In this document: one piece after another, positions 17,915 to 26,790 of the stretch
How positions within the stretch are numbered: the stretch's first letter is position 1
Layout: every line of letters begins with the position of its first letter
Origin: Sporomusa silvacetica DSM 10669
GTDB taxonomy: Bacteria; Bacillota; Negativicutes; Sporomusales; Sporomusaceae
Assembly: GCF_002257705.1 (NCBI RefSeq)
Contig: NZ_LSLK01000076.1
Location: forward strand, 1-64,000
DNA: 64,000 nucleotides
Reading direction: 5' to 3'
Translations under genes and position numbers: made by a program
Notes under the pieces: generated by a model
The model's input: only the letters and a program-made list of their open reading frames with translations
What the model was told of the DNA's origin: nothing
The model's database searches: none

Positions 17915-17961
17915 AAGAAAGAACCATAATCCATCCATAAAGGGAATTATGGCTCTTTCTT
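17915..17961 (-). terminator. Terminator after the GNAT gene
   Basis: AAGAAAGAACCATAAT pairs with ATTATGGCTCTTTCTT, leaving one A-C mismatch. Confidence 0.7.
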
Positions 17962-18023
17962 CGTTGTTGGGATTACGCTCTTTAAGAAATTGGTACATTC
18001 ACAACGGTCATAGTAAAGGTTAA

Positions 18024-18458
18024 CTAATGGAACTCAATATCTTTCGAAAAAATATTGATGTCATTTCTTTTATGAAATCCAATATGCTGCCAAAAATCCA
18101 TACCTTGTTGATTATTGGCAAACACAAATAAATGACACTTACTTATCCCCTCTTCTTTAAGCTTATCCAAACAATTTGCAACTAATCTTCTTGCAATTCC
18201 GTTTTTCCTATAACTAGGACTCACAGCTAAATGGTGAAGATATCCCCTTCTTCCATCATGTCCGCAAAGTATGGCCCCGACAATCTGTTGCTCATTTTCA
18301 ACGACAAAACATAACCCAGCATTTCGTTTTAGGAATATATTTATATTTCGTTGCGTATCCGCATCACCAAGCGCTAATCCTTCAATACTTGACCAAAGTG
18401 CCATAACCTTTGCATAATCGTCAATACTCATTTCACGTATTATAACCCTTGCAGCCAA
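18024..18458 (-). CDS. GNAT-family N-acetyltransferase
   Basis: About 144 residues. The acetyl-CoA-binding core is visible as LHHLAVSPSYRKNGIARRLV (with the RxxGxA pattern), preceded by a beta strand IVGAILCG and followed by LFVFANNQQGMDFWQHIGF, typical of GNAT enzymes. TTG at 18458 is chosen as start because GGGGGAGAGG lies just before it, and the extra upstream residues do not fit the fold. The acetylated substrate is unknown. Confidence 0.8.
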   Translation of the reverse strand: MAARVIIREMSIDDYAKVMALWSSIEGLALGDADTQRNINIFLKRNAGLCFVVENEQQIVGAILCGHDGRRGYLHHLAVSPSYRKNGIARRLVANCLDKLKEEGISKCHLFVFANNQQGMDFWQHIGFHKRNDINIFSKDIEFH

Positions 18459-18528
18459 GTACCTCTCCCCCTTATTGATGTAGGGTCTCTGTACCACAAT
18501 AGTCGCGGGGACGACTCCCGCCGCACCG

Positions 18529-18566
18529 GATACTTATACCCATTTTTGCAATATTTGTCATCGAAG
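18529..18566. repeat. Short dispersed repeat, copy 1 (18459-18787 gap)
   Basis: GATACTTATACCCATTTTTG, followed by CAATATTTGTCATCGAA, is nearly shared with 27656-27700, which carries an extra short insert after GATAC. The remainder of this 329-base gap is AT-rich leader of the LysR gene with no clear motif. Confidence 0.5.
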
Positions 18567-18787
18567 GCTAAATTCCTGTCCACTTTCTATAAATCAGCAG
18601 AATTTTTTCCTTTTATTTACTTTCCTTAAGTATATTTGTAAAATGGGGATTGAGAATGCCTTTTATTCAGCTGGTCGCAGCTAAACTGCCCGATTATTTT
18701 TACTGGTAGTTTTTCCTTTACATCTATAGTATCGCTTTAGCATTTGTTATATGCTTATGCTAACTACATTGTTTTAAGGGGGAACGA

Positions 18788-19693
18788 ATGGATATTCAAC
18801 TATTCCGAACATTCCTTTCGGTAGCTAAGCTAAGCAACATCACCAAAGCTGCCGAACAGTTGAATTTCACACAACCGGCAATAACTGCTCAGATTCGGAT
18901 GCTAGAAGAACATTATGGGATTACCCTCTTCGAGCGTATTGGAAAAAAGCTTTATATTACGGAAGCCGGGCGTGAGCTGACCACACATGCAGAAAAACTG
19001 TTGACCGATTTCTATGACATTAATACTGCCATGCAGAATTTTTCCAACTTCAACGCTCCCATAAAATTAGGAGCCTCAACTACAGCCGCCAGCTATTTTC
19101 TTCCTCCGACACTATTAGAATTTCAGAATCGCGGTATAACTGGTTCTGTGAATGTTGATATTTGTCCCAATCTTCCTATAACCATAAAAGGACTTTTGGA
19201 TAACGTTTTTGATATAGCTATTGTCCATGATAAGATTAGCAGCAATCAAATAATACAATTCAGCTTATCGCATGAAAAATTAGTTTGGGTAGTCAATCAT
19301 GATTTATTTGACATGAATAATAATTATCAAGGCATTAGCCATTATCCCTTCATTAATTTCCGGCCAGGCTGCGTGTTCCGAACCATGTTTGAAGAAAAAA
19401 TAAAAGAAAAAGACGTCCACTCCATTATCGAATATAGCGATGCGGAAGCCATTAAACAAGCGGTATTGGATGGAGTTGGCGCAAGTATATTGCCATATGT
19501 ACTTGTAGAACCATTTTTAACAGCTGGTACACTAATTGAATTAACTAATGCGCCACAACTGACATTCGTTATGTCTGTCGCTCTTCATAAAAACAAGGTG
19601 TTAACTCCAGCCATGAAGGTACTCCTGCTGATCTTTGCAGAACACGGCAATATGCAAAGCGGCCTCATAGATTATATTGGTGCTAAATCATAA
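18788..19693 (+). CDS. LysR-family transcriptional regulator (CysL/CbbR-like)
   Basis: A 301-residue protein with an N-terminal helix-turn-helix (MDIQLFRTFLSVAK to FTQPAITAQIRMLEEHYG) and a substrate-binding domain (residues 90-295). ATG follows GGGGG. It has no divergent gene in the usual LysR position: the neighbour at its 5' side is a GNAT gene reading away, which could be the target. The ligand is not predictable. Confidence 0.88.
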   Translation: MDIQLFRTFLSVAKLSNITKAAEQLNFTQPAITAQIRMLEEHYGITLFERIGKKLYITEAGRELTTHAEKLLTDFYDINTAMQNFSNFNAPIKLGASTTAASYFLPPTLLEFQNRGITGSVNVDICPNLPITIKGLLDNVFDIAIVHDKISSNQIIQFSLSHEKLVWVVNHDLFDMNNNYQGISHYPFINFRPGCVFRTMFEEKIKEKDVHSIIEYSDAEAIKQAVLDGVGASILPYVLVEPFLTAGTLIELTNAPQLTFVMSVALHKNKVLTPAMKVLLLIFAEHGNMQSGLIDYIGAKS

Positions 19694-19796
19694 AAGTTTA
19701 TTATTAGTATGATAACCACCTGCAATTTCCATTCCCTCTTTAATGAGCGCTATAATATTGGCAGAAACAATATGGCATCGCAAAGGAGGATGTAGA

Positions 19797-19856
19797 ATGG
19801 AAATGCTCATATTTTTTATTGTTGCCATTCTTTTGGATCGGTATGGAAACGACTAA
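19797..19856 (+). CDS. Possible 19-residue hydrophobic small protein
   Basis: ATG lies six bases after AGGAGGATGTAGA and opens a 19-codon frame: a run of hydrophobic residues (LIFFIVAILL) ending in DRYGND. A TATAAT lies at 19751-19756. The shape resembles single-pass regulatory peptides of the inner membrane, but no family is recognised. The strong binding site and the coherent hydrophobic stretch are the support. Confidence 0.4.
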   Translation: MEMLIFFIVAILLDRYGND

Positions 19857-19876
19857 TTATAAGCTTTAAAAATCGT

Positions 19877-20812
19877 TCATAGACTAGCAGTAGTCTTCAA
19901 TATATTATAATTATCAATCGGCTTTTTAACTGCCTCCAGCTCCTGTAAGAAAAGAGAAATCGATGGATTATTATTTTTTGTGCGCCAAGCAGCAACCAAA
20001 TCTACCCTAGTGTCATTACCCAAAATATCAATATAGCGAATAAAGGGACTTCCATAGGTTTTAGGTATGACTGAGGGCAGGATGGAGATGCCTAACCCGC
20101 ATTCGACGGACAGTAAAACGGCGGAGTTTGGAACTTGCAGCACATTAGGAGAAAAACCCCGGTTGACACAGATACGTAGCATATTTTCGTATCCCCGTGA
20201 TGCTATATGTTGATGTTCGAAAACTATAGTCTCTCTGGCAATCAAAGGAATATGTGAATAATTAATTAAGGATTCGTTGGCAAGTTCGTGCGAGTGAGGA
20301 ACAACTAGGCAAAGTGAGTCAGTAAAAATTTTTTTAAAAGAAACTTGGGGTAACGAGGACGATTCTATTACGAGCGTGAACCCTAAATCCACCTGGGCAT
20401 GTTGCAAAGCTTCGTCCAGACCACCCAAGCTGAGGTATTCGAATACTAGATTGATTTGGGGATATTTATGATGAAAGTTAGTTAATATCCTGGGAAGTAT
20501 GCGTCGTTCTGCATGACCCAGAATACCTATTTTCAAATTGCCTGTTATACCGGCTTCTGCCTCTCTAACCATACGAATGGCATCCGAAGACATGGCAACA
20601 ATTGCCTTAGCTTCTTTTAATAGAACGCTACCGGCGGCAGTTAGTGAAACCGAATGACGATCACGAATAAATAAACGGGCACCGACTTGCTTTTCCAATT
20701 CAGCGATCTGCTGACTCAGAGAAGGTTGACTGACATAAAGCTGTCTCGCAGCCGTGGTGAAACTAAGTTGTTCAGCGACGGAAATAAAATACCGTAGTTG
20801 GCGAATGTCCAT
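19877..20812 (-). CDS. LysR-family transcriptional regulator, divergent from the UroD-family gene
   Basis: About 311 residues with an N-terminal helix-turn-helix (MDIRQLRYFISVAEQLSF to VSQPSLSQQIAELEKQVG) and a ligand-binding domain. ATG at 20812 is chosen because GGGGTG precedes it with good spacing; a GTG two codons upstream is less likely. It is divergent from the UroD-family gene at 21084, with a 7-base-arm dyad between, the typical layout for a LysR protein and its target. Confidence 0.88.
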   Translation of the reverse strand: MDIRQLRYFISVAEQLSFTTAARQLYVSQPSLSQQIAELEKQVGARLFIRDRHSVSLTAAGSVLLKEAKAIVAMSSDAIRMVREAEAGITGNLKIGILGHAERRILPRILTNFHHKYPQINLVFEYLSLGGLDEALQHAQVDLGFTLVIESSSLPQVSFKKIFTDSLCLVVPHSHELANESLINYSHIPLIARETIVFEHQHIASRGYENMLRICVNRGFSPNVLQVPNSAVLLSVECGLGISILPSVIPKTYGSPFIRYIDILGNDTRVDLVAAWRTKNNNPSISLFLQELEAVKKPIDNYNILKTTASL

Positions 20813-20842
20813 AAGCACACCCCATACTAGTTCGTGATTTTA

Positions 20843-20860
20843 AATCTATGTGTATAGATT
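20843..20860. promoter_or_regulatory. Dyad in the LysR/UroD divergent region
   Basis: AATCTAT-GTGT-ATAGATT lies about 30 bases before the LysR start, a plausible autoregulatory site. The rest of the 270-base region is AT-rich with no sure promoter. Confidence 0.45.
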
Positions 20861-21083
20861 TCTATATACTTGTATTCTGTAACTTATTATATATTTTGTC
20901 TACATAGCTGACAAGGGCACTCGAATGAATTATCTCGATATTATGAACTTGGAGGTAGGACTTAGGATAATTGGTCGATAGGACATTTCTATTAGATGAT
21001 ACAAGATATGTATTTCCATTCAATTGCAAATTGTTTGATAATAGATACAGATAGTAACTTATTTAAAAAGGAGTGTTCGTCCA

Positions 21084-22196
21084 ATGACAACGAATCAGGA
21101 ACTGTACAGAGAGAGACAGAACAGATTAGATACGGCTATTGCTTTAGGAACGCCTGACAAGGTTCCTATTATTTTAACAGGTGATTCTTTTTTTGCCAGG
21201 CACCTTGGCATTCCGTTGGCCGATTATTTAAAAGATCTATATGAAAGCAGTCAGATTCATTTACGGTCCATTCCGCAGTTAGGCGAGATTGATGGAGTCC
21301 AATATTTGAATCCTTGCGTGTATTCCTTAGGGCAGGGAGTATATGCCAATGTAAAGTTACCCGGACGCGAACTACCTCCTAATGCCCAATGGCAAATTGA
21401 AGAAGTAAATCTAATGACGGCTGATGATTATGATACTATTCTTAATAAGGGGTTTATACAGTTTCACCAGGAGTTCTTGGCCAAGCATTTACCGGCAGCC
21501 CTTTCTGATATGGAGTTTCATATGAAGACGGATTTTCCCCGAATTATTGCCGACTATAAGCAAGCCGGATATGTTCCGTTTACCCCGATCATCTGTGGAG
21601 TGCCTTTTGATATGCTTTCAAGTAACCGGGGAATGTCAAATCTAGTTAAGGACTTATATCGTATTCCAGATAAAGTAGTATCGGTTATTGATATTATGAC
21701 TACTGACCTGATAGAAATTTTGCGAGCGCAAATACGCTATATGAAACCTTATGCAGTATTTATTGGCGCAACACGATGCGCAAGTGAATTTTTGTCCCCT
21801 AAGTTATGGGAAAAATTCGCTCTTCCACACCTTAAACGAATTGTTGAGGCTGTGGCCGGCGAGGGATGTAATGTGTTGATGCATTTTGATTCAAATTGGG
21901 ATCGGGGTTTAGAATATTTCCGCGAGTTTCCTAAAGGAAAATGTGTATTTGCGTCAGACCATTCGACTGATATCTATAAGGCTAGAAAGATCCTTGATGG
22001 TCATATGTGCGTTATGGGGGACGTTCCGGCCGCCTTGCTGAAACTTGGTACACCTGATGAGGTTTATCAATATTGCAATAAACTAATCAAAGATCTAGGG
22101 CCATCCGGGTTTATCTTGGCGGTAGGGTGTTGTTTGCCGCTTGATGCTAAAGTAGAAAACGTAAAAGCTATGATTGCGGCGGCAACGGGAAAATAG
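21084..22196 (+). CDS. Uroporphyrinogen decarboxylase-family protein, probably a methyltransferase
   Basis: A 370-residue protein of the UroD/MtaA fold. The conserved barrel motifs are present (DKVPIILTGDSFF, VLMHFDSNWDRGLEYF, GHMCVMGDVPAALLKLGTP and the C-terminal FILAVGCCLPLDAKVENVKAMI). Members of this length, away from haem genes and next to a LysR, are usually taken as corrinoid-linked methyltransferases in anaerobes rather than haem enzymes. ATG follows AAGGAGTG. No corrinoid protein is adjacent, so the methyl donor and acceptor are unknown. Confidence 0.75.
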   Translation: MTTNQELYRERQNRLDTAIALGTPDKVPIILTGDSFFARHLGIPLADYLKDLYESSQIHLRSIPQLGEIDGVQYLNPCVYSLGQGVYANVKLPGRELPPNAQWQIEEVNLMTADDYDTILNKGFIQFHQEFLAKHLPAALSDMEFHMKTDFPRIIADYKQAGYVPFTPIICGVPFDMLSSNRGMSNLVKDLYRIPDKVVSVIDIMTTDLIEILRAQIRYMKPYAVFIGATRCASEFLSPKLWEKFALPHLKRIVEAVAGEGCNVLMHFDSNWDRGLEYFREFPKGKCVFASDHSTDIYKARKILDGHMCVMGDVPAALLKLGTPDEVYQYCNKLIKDLGPSGFILAVGCCLPLDAKVENVKAMIAAATGK

Positions 22197-22284
22197 GGGT
22201 TATTCCACTAAAAACTCATGAAGCATAACTCTTGTGCTATAGAATTGAAATAACATTTTTTCTAAATGTCCGTTAGAATTAGAT

Positions 22285-22353
22285 AAACCATCGGTTTTTA
22301 ACTCCTTATAGGTTTGCTGGACACTTACCTTTTTTCGGAGCTACCGATGGTTT
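22285..22353 (+). terminator. Likely terminator after the UroD-family gene
   Basis: AAACCATCGGT pairs with ACCGATGGTTT, with an inner AACTCC/GGAG helix. A T-rich stretch follows. Confidence 0.5.
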
Positions 22354-22421
22354 TCCTTTGTCTTTTTTTGAGATTCTGACTTCAACAAGCATTCTGCCAT
22401 CATACATGCAATGATGGGCAG

Positions 22422-23714
22422 CTACTTAATAGTCTTGTTTCGTCCGCTTTCTTTTGCAGCATACAACTTTTTATCTGCTTTATTAAGTAATTCACTAATC
22501 TTTTCTCCGTTATATTCTTCAATGCCTATACTAATAGTTAAGTGTATTTTATTCACAAATTCATATAACTCGATGACTCGTCTGATTTTTTCTGCAACTT
22601 TAAAACCTTCATTTAGATTTGTATCTACGAGCATTACCAAAAATTCCTCGCCACCATACCGTCCAACAAGATCAGTTTGCCGAGTGCCTTCTTTGAGAAT
22701 TTTGGACAGTTCTTTTAGTATTTTATCTCCTATTAGGTGACCATAAGTGTCGTTAATCCTTTTAAAATAATCAATATCTAAGAGCATTACAACAAACTGA
22801 CAATTACTCCGGCTGTATCGCTTAGCCTCTTCCGCTAGACGTTCATATATATATCTGTGGTTGTAGAGTCCTGTTAGCGCATCGATTGTTGCCTGGGCCT
22901 TTAAGACGTCATTTCGCTCAAGCAGCTCTTGTTCCTTTTGCTTCATCTCCCTGAAAATAAAATCGTATGGTTCTTGTATTCCTTTGACAATAATCGTCTT
23001 ATAAATTAAATAAAAGGAAAATATCTTAAAATAATGTCCTACTAGGTTTGAAAAACCATAGTTATCTATATATATGGTAAAAGCGAGCTCAGAGATAATA
23101 GTACAAACCATCGATAAAAGTAAATATCTATATACAATTCCTTCAAAATAAGATTTATTGTTTTTAAGAATAATTATTGCCGCAAACAATATCAAACAAA
23201 TAGTATACTCACTATATATTTTAAAAGGTGTAAGACCTACCCCATCCACAAAACACTCGGGGAATATCTTCCATACAAAAATTGAACTCAGAATTAACGT
23301 CGTAATGACAGTGCAAATAGCAAAGAGTGCATATGGATTAACCTTCATTTTTGATTTTACAAAAATGAAGGAAATTAAGAGTATAATACTTTCAAAATAG
23401 CGGGCAGCGATCCACAATTGATTAGCGTAGTAGTCATAGTCCTTGAAAATTTGCATACCTTTGTATGACATCGTATGGAATAAATCAATAAATGCAATGA
23501 AAAAATATGCTATGCCTATCAATTTGAGATAGTTATTTTCAATATAGCGCATTGAATTCCATGAAATCAAAAAAACAGTAAACGCAATGCAAATACTGAA
23601 TATTTCTGCAATGGTATGAAAAAGTAGATAATTATATAAACTACTAAAATATAGCATTATAAGGGTAACTATAATAAAAATAATGCTAACCGCTTTAAAT
23701 AATTGATTCCTCAT
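22422..23714 (-). CDS. MASE3-GGDEF diguanylate cyclase
   Basis: A 430-residue protein with seven to eight TM segments in the first 250 residues, matching the MASE3 sensor (NYLLFHTIAEIFSICIAF, FFIAFIDLFHTMSYKG). A GGDEF domain (residues 275-430) follows, with DALTGLYNHRYI at its start and an intact GGEEF active site. RQTD lies five residues ahead of the active site, the inhibitory I-site position. It should make c-di-GMP and be subject to product inhibition. It lies 4 kb beyond the end of an exopolysaccharide operon that carries a c-di-GMP-type riboswitch and a PilZ domain. ATG follows GGAGAG. Confidence 0.92.
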   Translation of the reverse strand: MRNQLFKAVSIIFIIVTLIMLYFSSLYNYLLFHTIAEIFSICIAFTVFLISWNSMRYIENNYLKLIGIAYFFIAFIDLFHTMSYKGMQIFKDYDYYANQLWIAARYFESIILLISFIFVKSKMKVNPYALFAICTVITTLILSSIFVWKIFPECFVDGVGLTPFKIYSEYTICLILFAAIIILKNNKSYFEGIVYRYLLLSMVCTIISELAFTIYIDNYGFSNLVGHYFKIFSFYLIYKTIIVKGIQEPYDFIFREMKQKEQELLERNDVLKAQATIDALTGLYNHRYIYERLAEEAKRYSRSNCQFVVMLLDIDYFKRINDTYGHLIGDKILKELSKILKEGTRQTDLVGRYGGEEFLVMLVDTNLNEGFKVAEKIRRVIELYEFVNKIHLTISIGIEEYNGEKISELLNKADKKLYAAKESGRNKTIK

Positions 23715-24047
23715 TCGATTCTCTCCAAATCTGTAGTTTCAATATAACTCAACTTTCGCAGCTCAAAGAAGGCAATAATCAACAAGTTGTAGGATCGTCC
23801 TTGAAACTCTTTTTGCAGACTGAGTTTAATTGCTAACATTTAGGATCTGCTTGGTGAGGATTTACATACATTTATTGTGGATAACTGTTATTTACTAGTA
23901 TTATTTTTATTGTAATTAGTATCTTATGGTAAGTCAAGTAAAGCTTCATTAAAATAGAAAAAAGAACCACTCAGTCATTTAGCAGTTCAAAATAGGGAGC
24001 CGTGTTGAAATGTAAGAGTTTAAGCTTTTCCGTAAATTTATAAACAC

Positions 24048-24097
24048 TTGACTAGAAACCCCAATGGTAATATACTAGTTAATAATATACTAGTTAA
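24048..24097 (+). promoter_or_regulatory. Promoter and tandem operator of the MarR/MFS operon (23715-24138 gap)
   Basis: TTGACT (24048-24053), a 17-base spacer and TATACT (24071-24076) form a strong promoter. The 15-base unit TAATATACTAGTTAA occurs twice in perfect tandem (24068-24082 and 24083-24097), covering the -10 and the start site. That is the position expected for MarR repression. Nothing else was recognised in this 424-base gap. Confidence 0.75.
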
Positions 24098-24138
24098 TCT
24101 TATTTTGATACACTATTACTACTTTTAAGAGGTGAATC

Positions 24139-24564
24139 ATGAATGCATCCACGTTAATTCATTTACTCTATCAAACCACGCGTGCTATTTCCCAAGGCGT
24201 AAACCAAGCACTGGTAGAGTATGGGCTATATAGTTCTGAATGGTCAATTATTGTTGCCATAAAAAAAACTGGCCCTATCTCTCAGATTGCTTTGGCAAAA
24301 TACCTTAATATCGAACCAGCAGCAATCTCAAAAACCGTAGTGAAATTAGAAGAAAAAGGCTTTGTTGAAAGAAAATCCGGAAATGATAAACGCGAAAAAA
24401 AAGTCTTACTAACTGAGAAAGCGCTAAGTCAATATACTATTTGGGAAAAAGCGATTGATGATCATAGGCAGTCTATTTTAATTGACTTGCCACAAGAAAA
24501 ACAACATGAACTATACGTAATGCTCGAATCCATTTATTCAAATTCACAAAAATGTAAAAAGTAA
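24139..24564 (+). CDS. MarR-family transcriptional regulator
   Basis: A 141-residue protein with the MarR winged helix (ISQIALAKYLNIEPAAISKTVVKLEEKGFVERKSG, then DKREKKVLLTEKA). ATG follows AGAGGTG. It is 30 bases upstream of an MFS transporter gene on the same strand and most likely represses both from the tandem 15-base operator. Confidence 0.9.
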   Translation: MNASTLIHLLYQTTRAISQGVNQALVEYGLYSSEWSIIVAIKKTGPISQIALAKYLNIEPAAISKTVVKLEEKGFVERKSGNDKREKKVLLTEKALSQYTIWEKAIDDHRQSILIDLPQEKQHELYVMLESIYSNSQKCKK

Positions 24565-24594
24565 TGCTGCTGTCTTACTTAGAAAGGACAATCA

Positions 24595-25800
24595 ATGACA
24601 ACCACTACTACCAAATTATGGACAAAAGATTTTATTTTATTTACGATTTCTAATACTTTTTTATTTAGTGGCTTTCATATCTTTTTGCCAACACTTCCGA
24701 TTTATGTCTTAAATCAAGGCGGAACTAGTACCGATATTGGATTATTATCTGCAACTTTTGTATTCTTTGCTATTCTGATTCGTTTGTTTACAGATTACGG
24801 GATTAAAAAATGGGGCAAAAAATATTATTTATACATCGGCTGTATATTATGCTTTGTTGCTGCCATAAGTTATATTTTAGCAACTACTGTACCCCGTTTA
24901 CTTTCCTTACGAGTAGTCCATGGGCTAGGGTTTGGTATAGCCACCACGTTATATGCTGCCATTGTCTCCGACCTAATCCCAAAATCACGCCGCGGCGAAG
25001 GAATAGGTTATTTTGGACTAGGCACCACTCTGGCAATGGCAATTGCTCCAGGCCTTGGGGTATGGATTGTTGATAACTTTTCTTTTAATAGTCTATTTAT
25101 GGTGGCGACAATCAGCCAAATTCTTGCACTCTCTTTCTTGAGCCTCTGTTCCATTCCTGATGACCGGTCTGTACATACAGAGAAGCAAGAAAAATCCTCA
25201 CTTATTGATAAACTACTGGAAAGAAGACTACTATTCCAAGCCTTTCTTGCCCTGCTATTCGGGGTTTGTATCGGTGGGGTTTTAAATTTCATCGCTTTAT
25301 TAACCAAAGAAGCCCATATTGCTAATGCAGGTGCCTTCTTTCTGATGTGTACCCTATGTATCTTTTTATCTCGTGTAGTAACAGGCCGCATTTTTGATAG
25401 AAAGGGGCCTGCCTGGGTCATATTACCTGGCACAATATTTTTTTTATTAGGGTTTGTGGTTTTGGCCCAAAGCAAAAGCATGACTTCTTTTTTAGCAGCC
25501 TCTGCCCTGTACGGCTTTGGTTACGGCACCATTTTCCCAGCATTACAAACCTGGATGTTTAATCTTGTACCACCAGCGAAACGCAGCACAGCCAGTGCAA
25601 GCTTTTATAATATGATTGATATCGGCAATGGGGTAGGCTCCATCGCCTTAGGAATGCTCGCAGGCAAACTTGGCTATGCCTCGATTTATTGGTGCTCTGC
25701 TAGCATCATGGGTATTTTTCTCTTTAGCTATACCTGGTTCGTAATTCAGGAAAAATACGCTTCAGAGCATAATCTCGATGATATAGAAGCAAACGGCTAA
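24595..25800 (+). CDS. MFS transporter (drug-efflux type)
   Basis: A 401-residue protein with 12 hydrophobic segments and the MFS loop DYGIKKWGKKYYLY after TM2. The second half begins near residue 205, after a charged linker with Glu/Lys. It shares an operon with the MarR regulator, so an antiporter of toxic compounds is likely. The substrate is unknown. ATG follows AGAAAGGA. Confidence 0.88.
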   Translation: MTTTTTKLWTKDFILFTISNTFLFSGFHIFLPTLPIYVLNQGGTSTDIGLLSATFVFFAILIRLFTDYGIKKWGKKYYLYIGCILCFVAAISYILATTVPRLLSLRVVHGLGFGIATTLYAAIVSDLIPKSRRGEGIGYFGLGTTLAMAIAPGLGVWIVDNFSFNSLFMVATISQILALSFLSLCSIPDDRSVHTEKQEKSSLIDKLLERRLLFQAFLALLFGVCIGGVLNFIALLTKEAHIANAGAFFLMCTLCIFLSRVVTGRIFDRKGPAWVILPGTIFFLLGFVVLAQSKSMTSFLAASALYGFGYGTIFPALQTWMFNLVPPAKRSTASASFYNMIDIGNGVGSIALGMLAGKLGYASIYWCSASIMGIFLFSYTWFVIQEKYASEHNLDDIEANG

Positions 25801-25805
25801 CAACT

Positions 25806-25853
25806 AGTAATGCAGGACACTGTTCTCTACTACGCACAGTGTCCTGCATTACT
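25806..25853. terminator. Terminator after the MFS gene
   Basis: AGTAATGCAGGACACTGT pairs perfectly with ACAGTGTCCTGCATTACT (18 bases), followed by TTTTAT. Confidence 0.88.
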
Positions 25854-25914
25854 TTTATAAAAGGCGAAAAACAATAATAATTTTTAGCTTGGCAATGCGC
25901 CGTTTTAAAAACTT

Positions 25915-26742
25915 TTAATCCAAGGATCCAAACCTTTCGACAAAAGCTTCTTTAGGAATGCTTTTATAGTTAAGCACCGATTTTTTGAATAATTCCATAT
26001 TATTTTTTCCCATAATAATCCCCATATAAATCCGTGGTATGGAAAATCTGGCCTCATGATCATAAAGCCCTTGGTCGCTAACAGCAAAAGACGCTTTATA
26101 CCCAGCTCGCTTGACTGCATCTAGGACACTTTTATTATAAGAGCCATAGGGACATGCAATCGTCTCGGATTGTGTACCCGTCAAGTCCTCAAAAAACTTC
26201 TTTGATCCCGCTACTTCATCTTGCAATTGTTCGGCGGAAATTTTAGTAAGGTCTGCATGCGTCAGGGTATGTGGTTGAATGGAGAACAACGGATCTACAC
26301 TTAATTCTTTGATTTGTTGCTCAGTCAAGTAAGAATAGCCTGTCAACTTGTTTCCCATGCGGTTCTTGATAATAAAGAAAGTCGCCTTCATACCACGCTT
26401 ACGAAGTTCCGGCACAGCATATGTATTTATTCCATCGTAACCGTCATCAAAGGTAATTAAAACGCTTTTTTTCGGAAAAGGGGTATTTTGCGTAAGGCAT
26501 TCAACAAATTCATGAACAGACAATGTTTTATATTCATGGGCTGCCAACCAATCCAGTTGTTGACAAAAATCCTTTACTGAAACATCGAATCCATTTATTT
26601 CTGTTTCTTTGATATCATGGTACATCAACACCACCGGGAAATCACTTCGTTTAAATTTATCTGTTCCACTACAAAATCCATAGCTAGACAGGCAAACCAT
26701 TAGTAATGTAATCACTAATGGTATCCATACTCTTATTTTCAT
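25915..26742 (-). CDS. Secreted polysaccharide deacetylase (NodB domain)
   Basis: About 275 residues with a signal peptide (residues 3-25) and one NodB domain. FPVVLMYHDI opens it, TFDDGYDG gives the metal Asp pair, HTLTHADL supplies the two His ligands, and ACPYGSYN stands where RPPYG is usual. It should remove N-acetyl groups from an exported or wall polymer, as IcaB/PgaB do. ATG at 26742 is preferred over TTG at 26754, which lies too close to the ribosome binding site. It lies just past the exopolysaccharide operon on the same strand but beyond a terminator. Confidence 0.82.
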   Translation of the reverse strand: MKIRVWIPLVITLLMVCLSSYGFCSGTDKFKRSDFPVVLMYHDIKETEINGFDVSVKDFCQQLDWLAAHEYKTLSVHEFVECLTQNTPFPKKSVLITFDDGYDGINTYAVPELRKRGMKATFFIIKNRMGNKLTGYSYLTEQQIKELSVDPLFSIQPHTLTHADLTKISAEQLQDEVAGSKKFFEDLTGTQSETIACPYGSYNKSVLDAVKRAGYKASFAVSDQGLYDHEARFSIPRIYMGIIMGKNNMELFKKSVLNYKSIPKEAFVERFGSLD

Positions 26743-26790
26743 GTTATAACCCAACTCCTAACTTGTTTCAAGAATAGAAATAGTGCTTTA

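Noticed and set aside
20843..20860. Classic LysR T-N11-A box
   Set aside because: The dyad has a spacing that does not fit T-N11-A; it is listed only as an inverted repeat.
22393..22421. Hairpin at the end of the diguanylate cyclase gene
   Set aside because: CTGCCATCAT pairs with ATGATGGGCAG but with no T run on the minus strand, so I did not call it a terminator.
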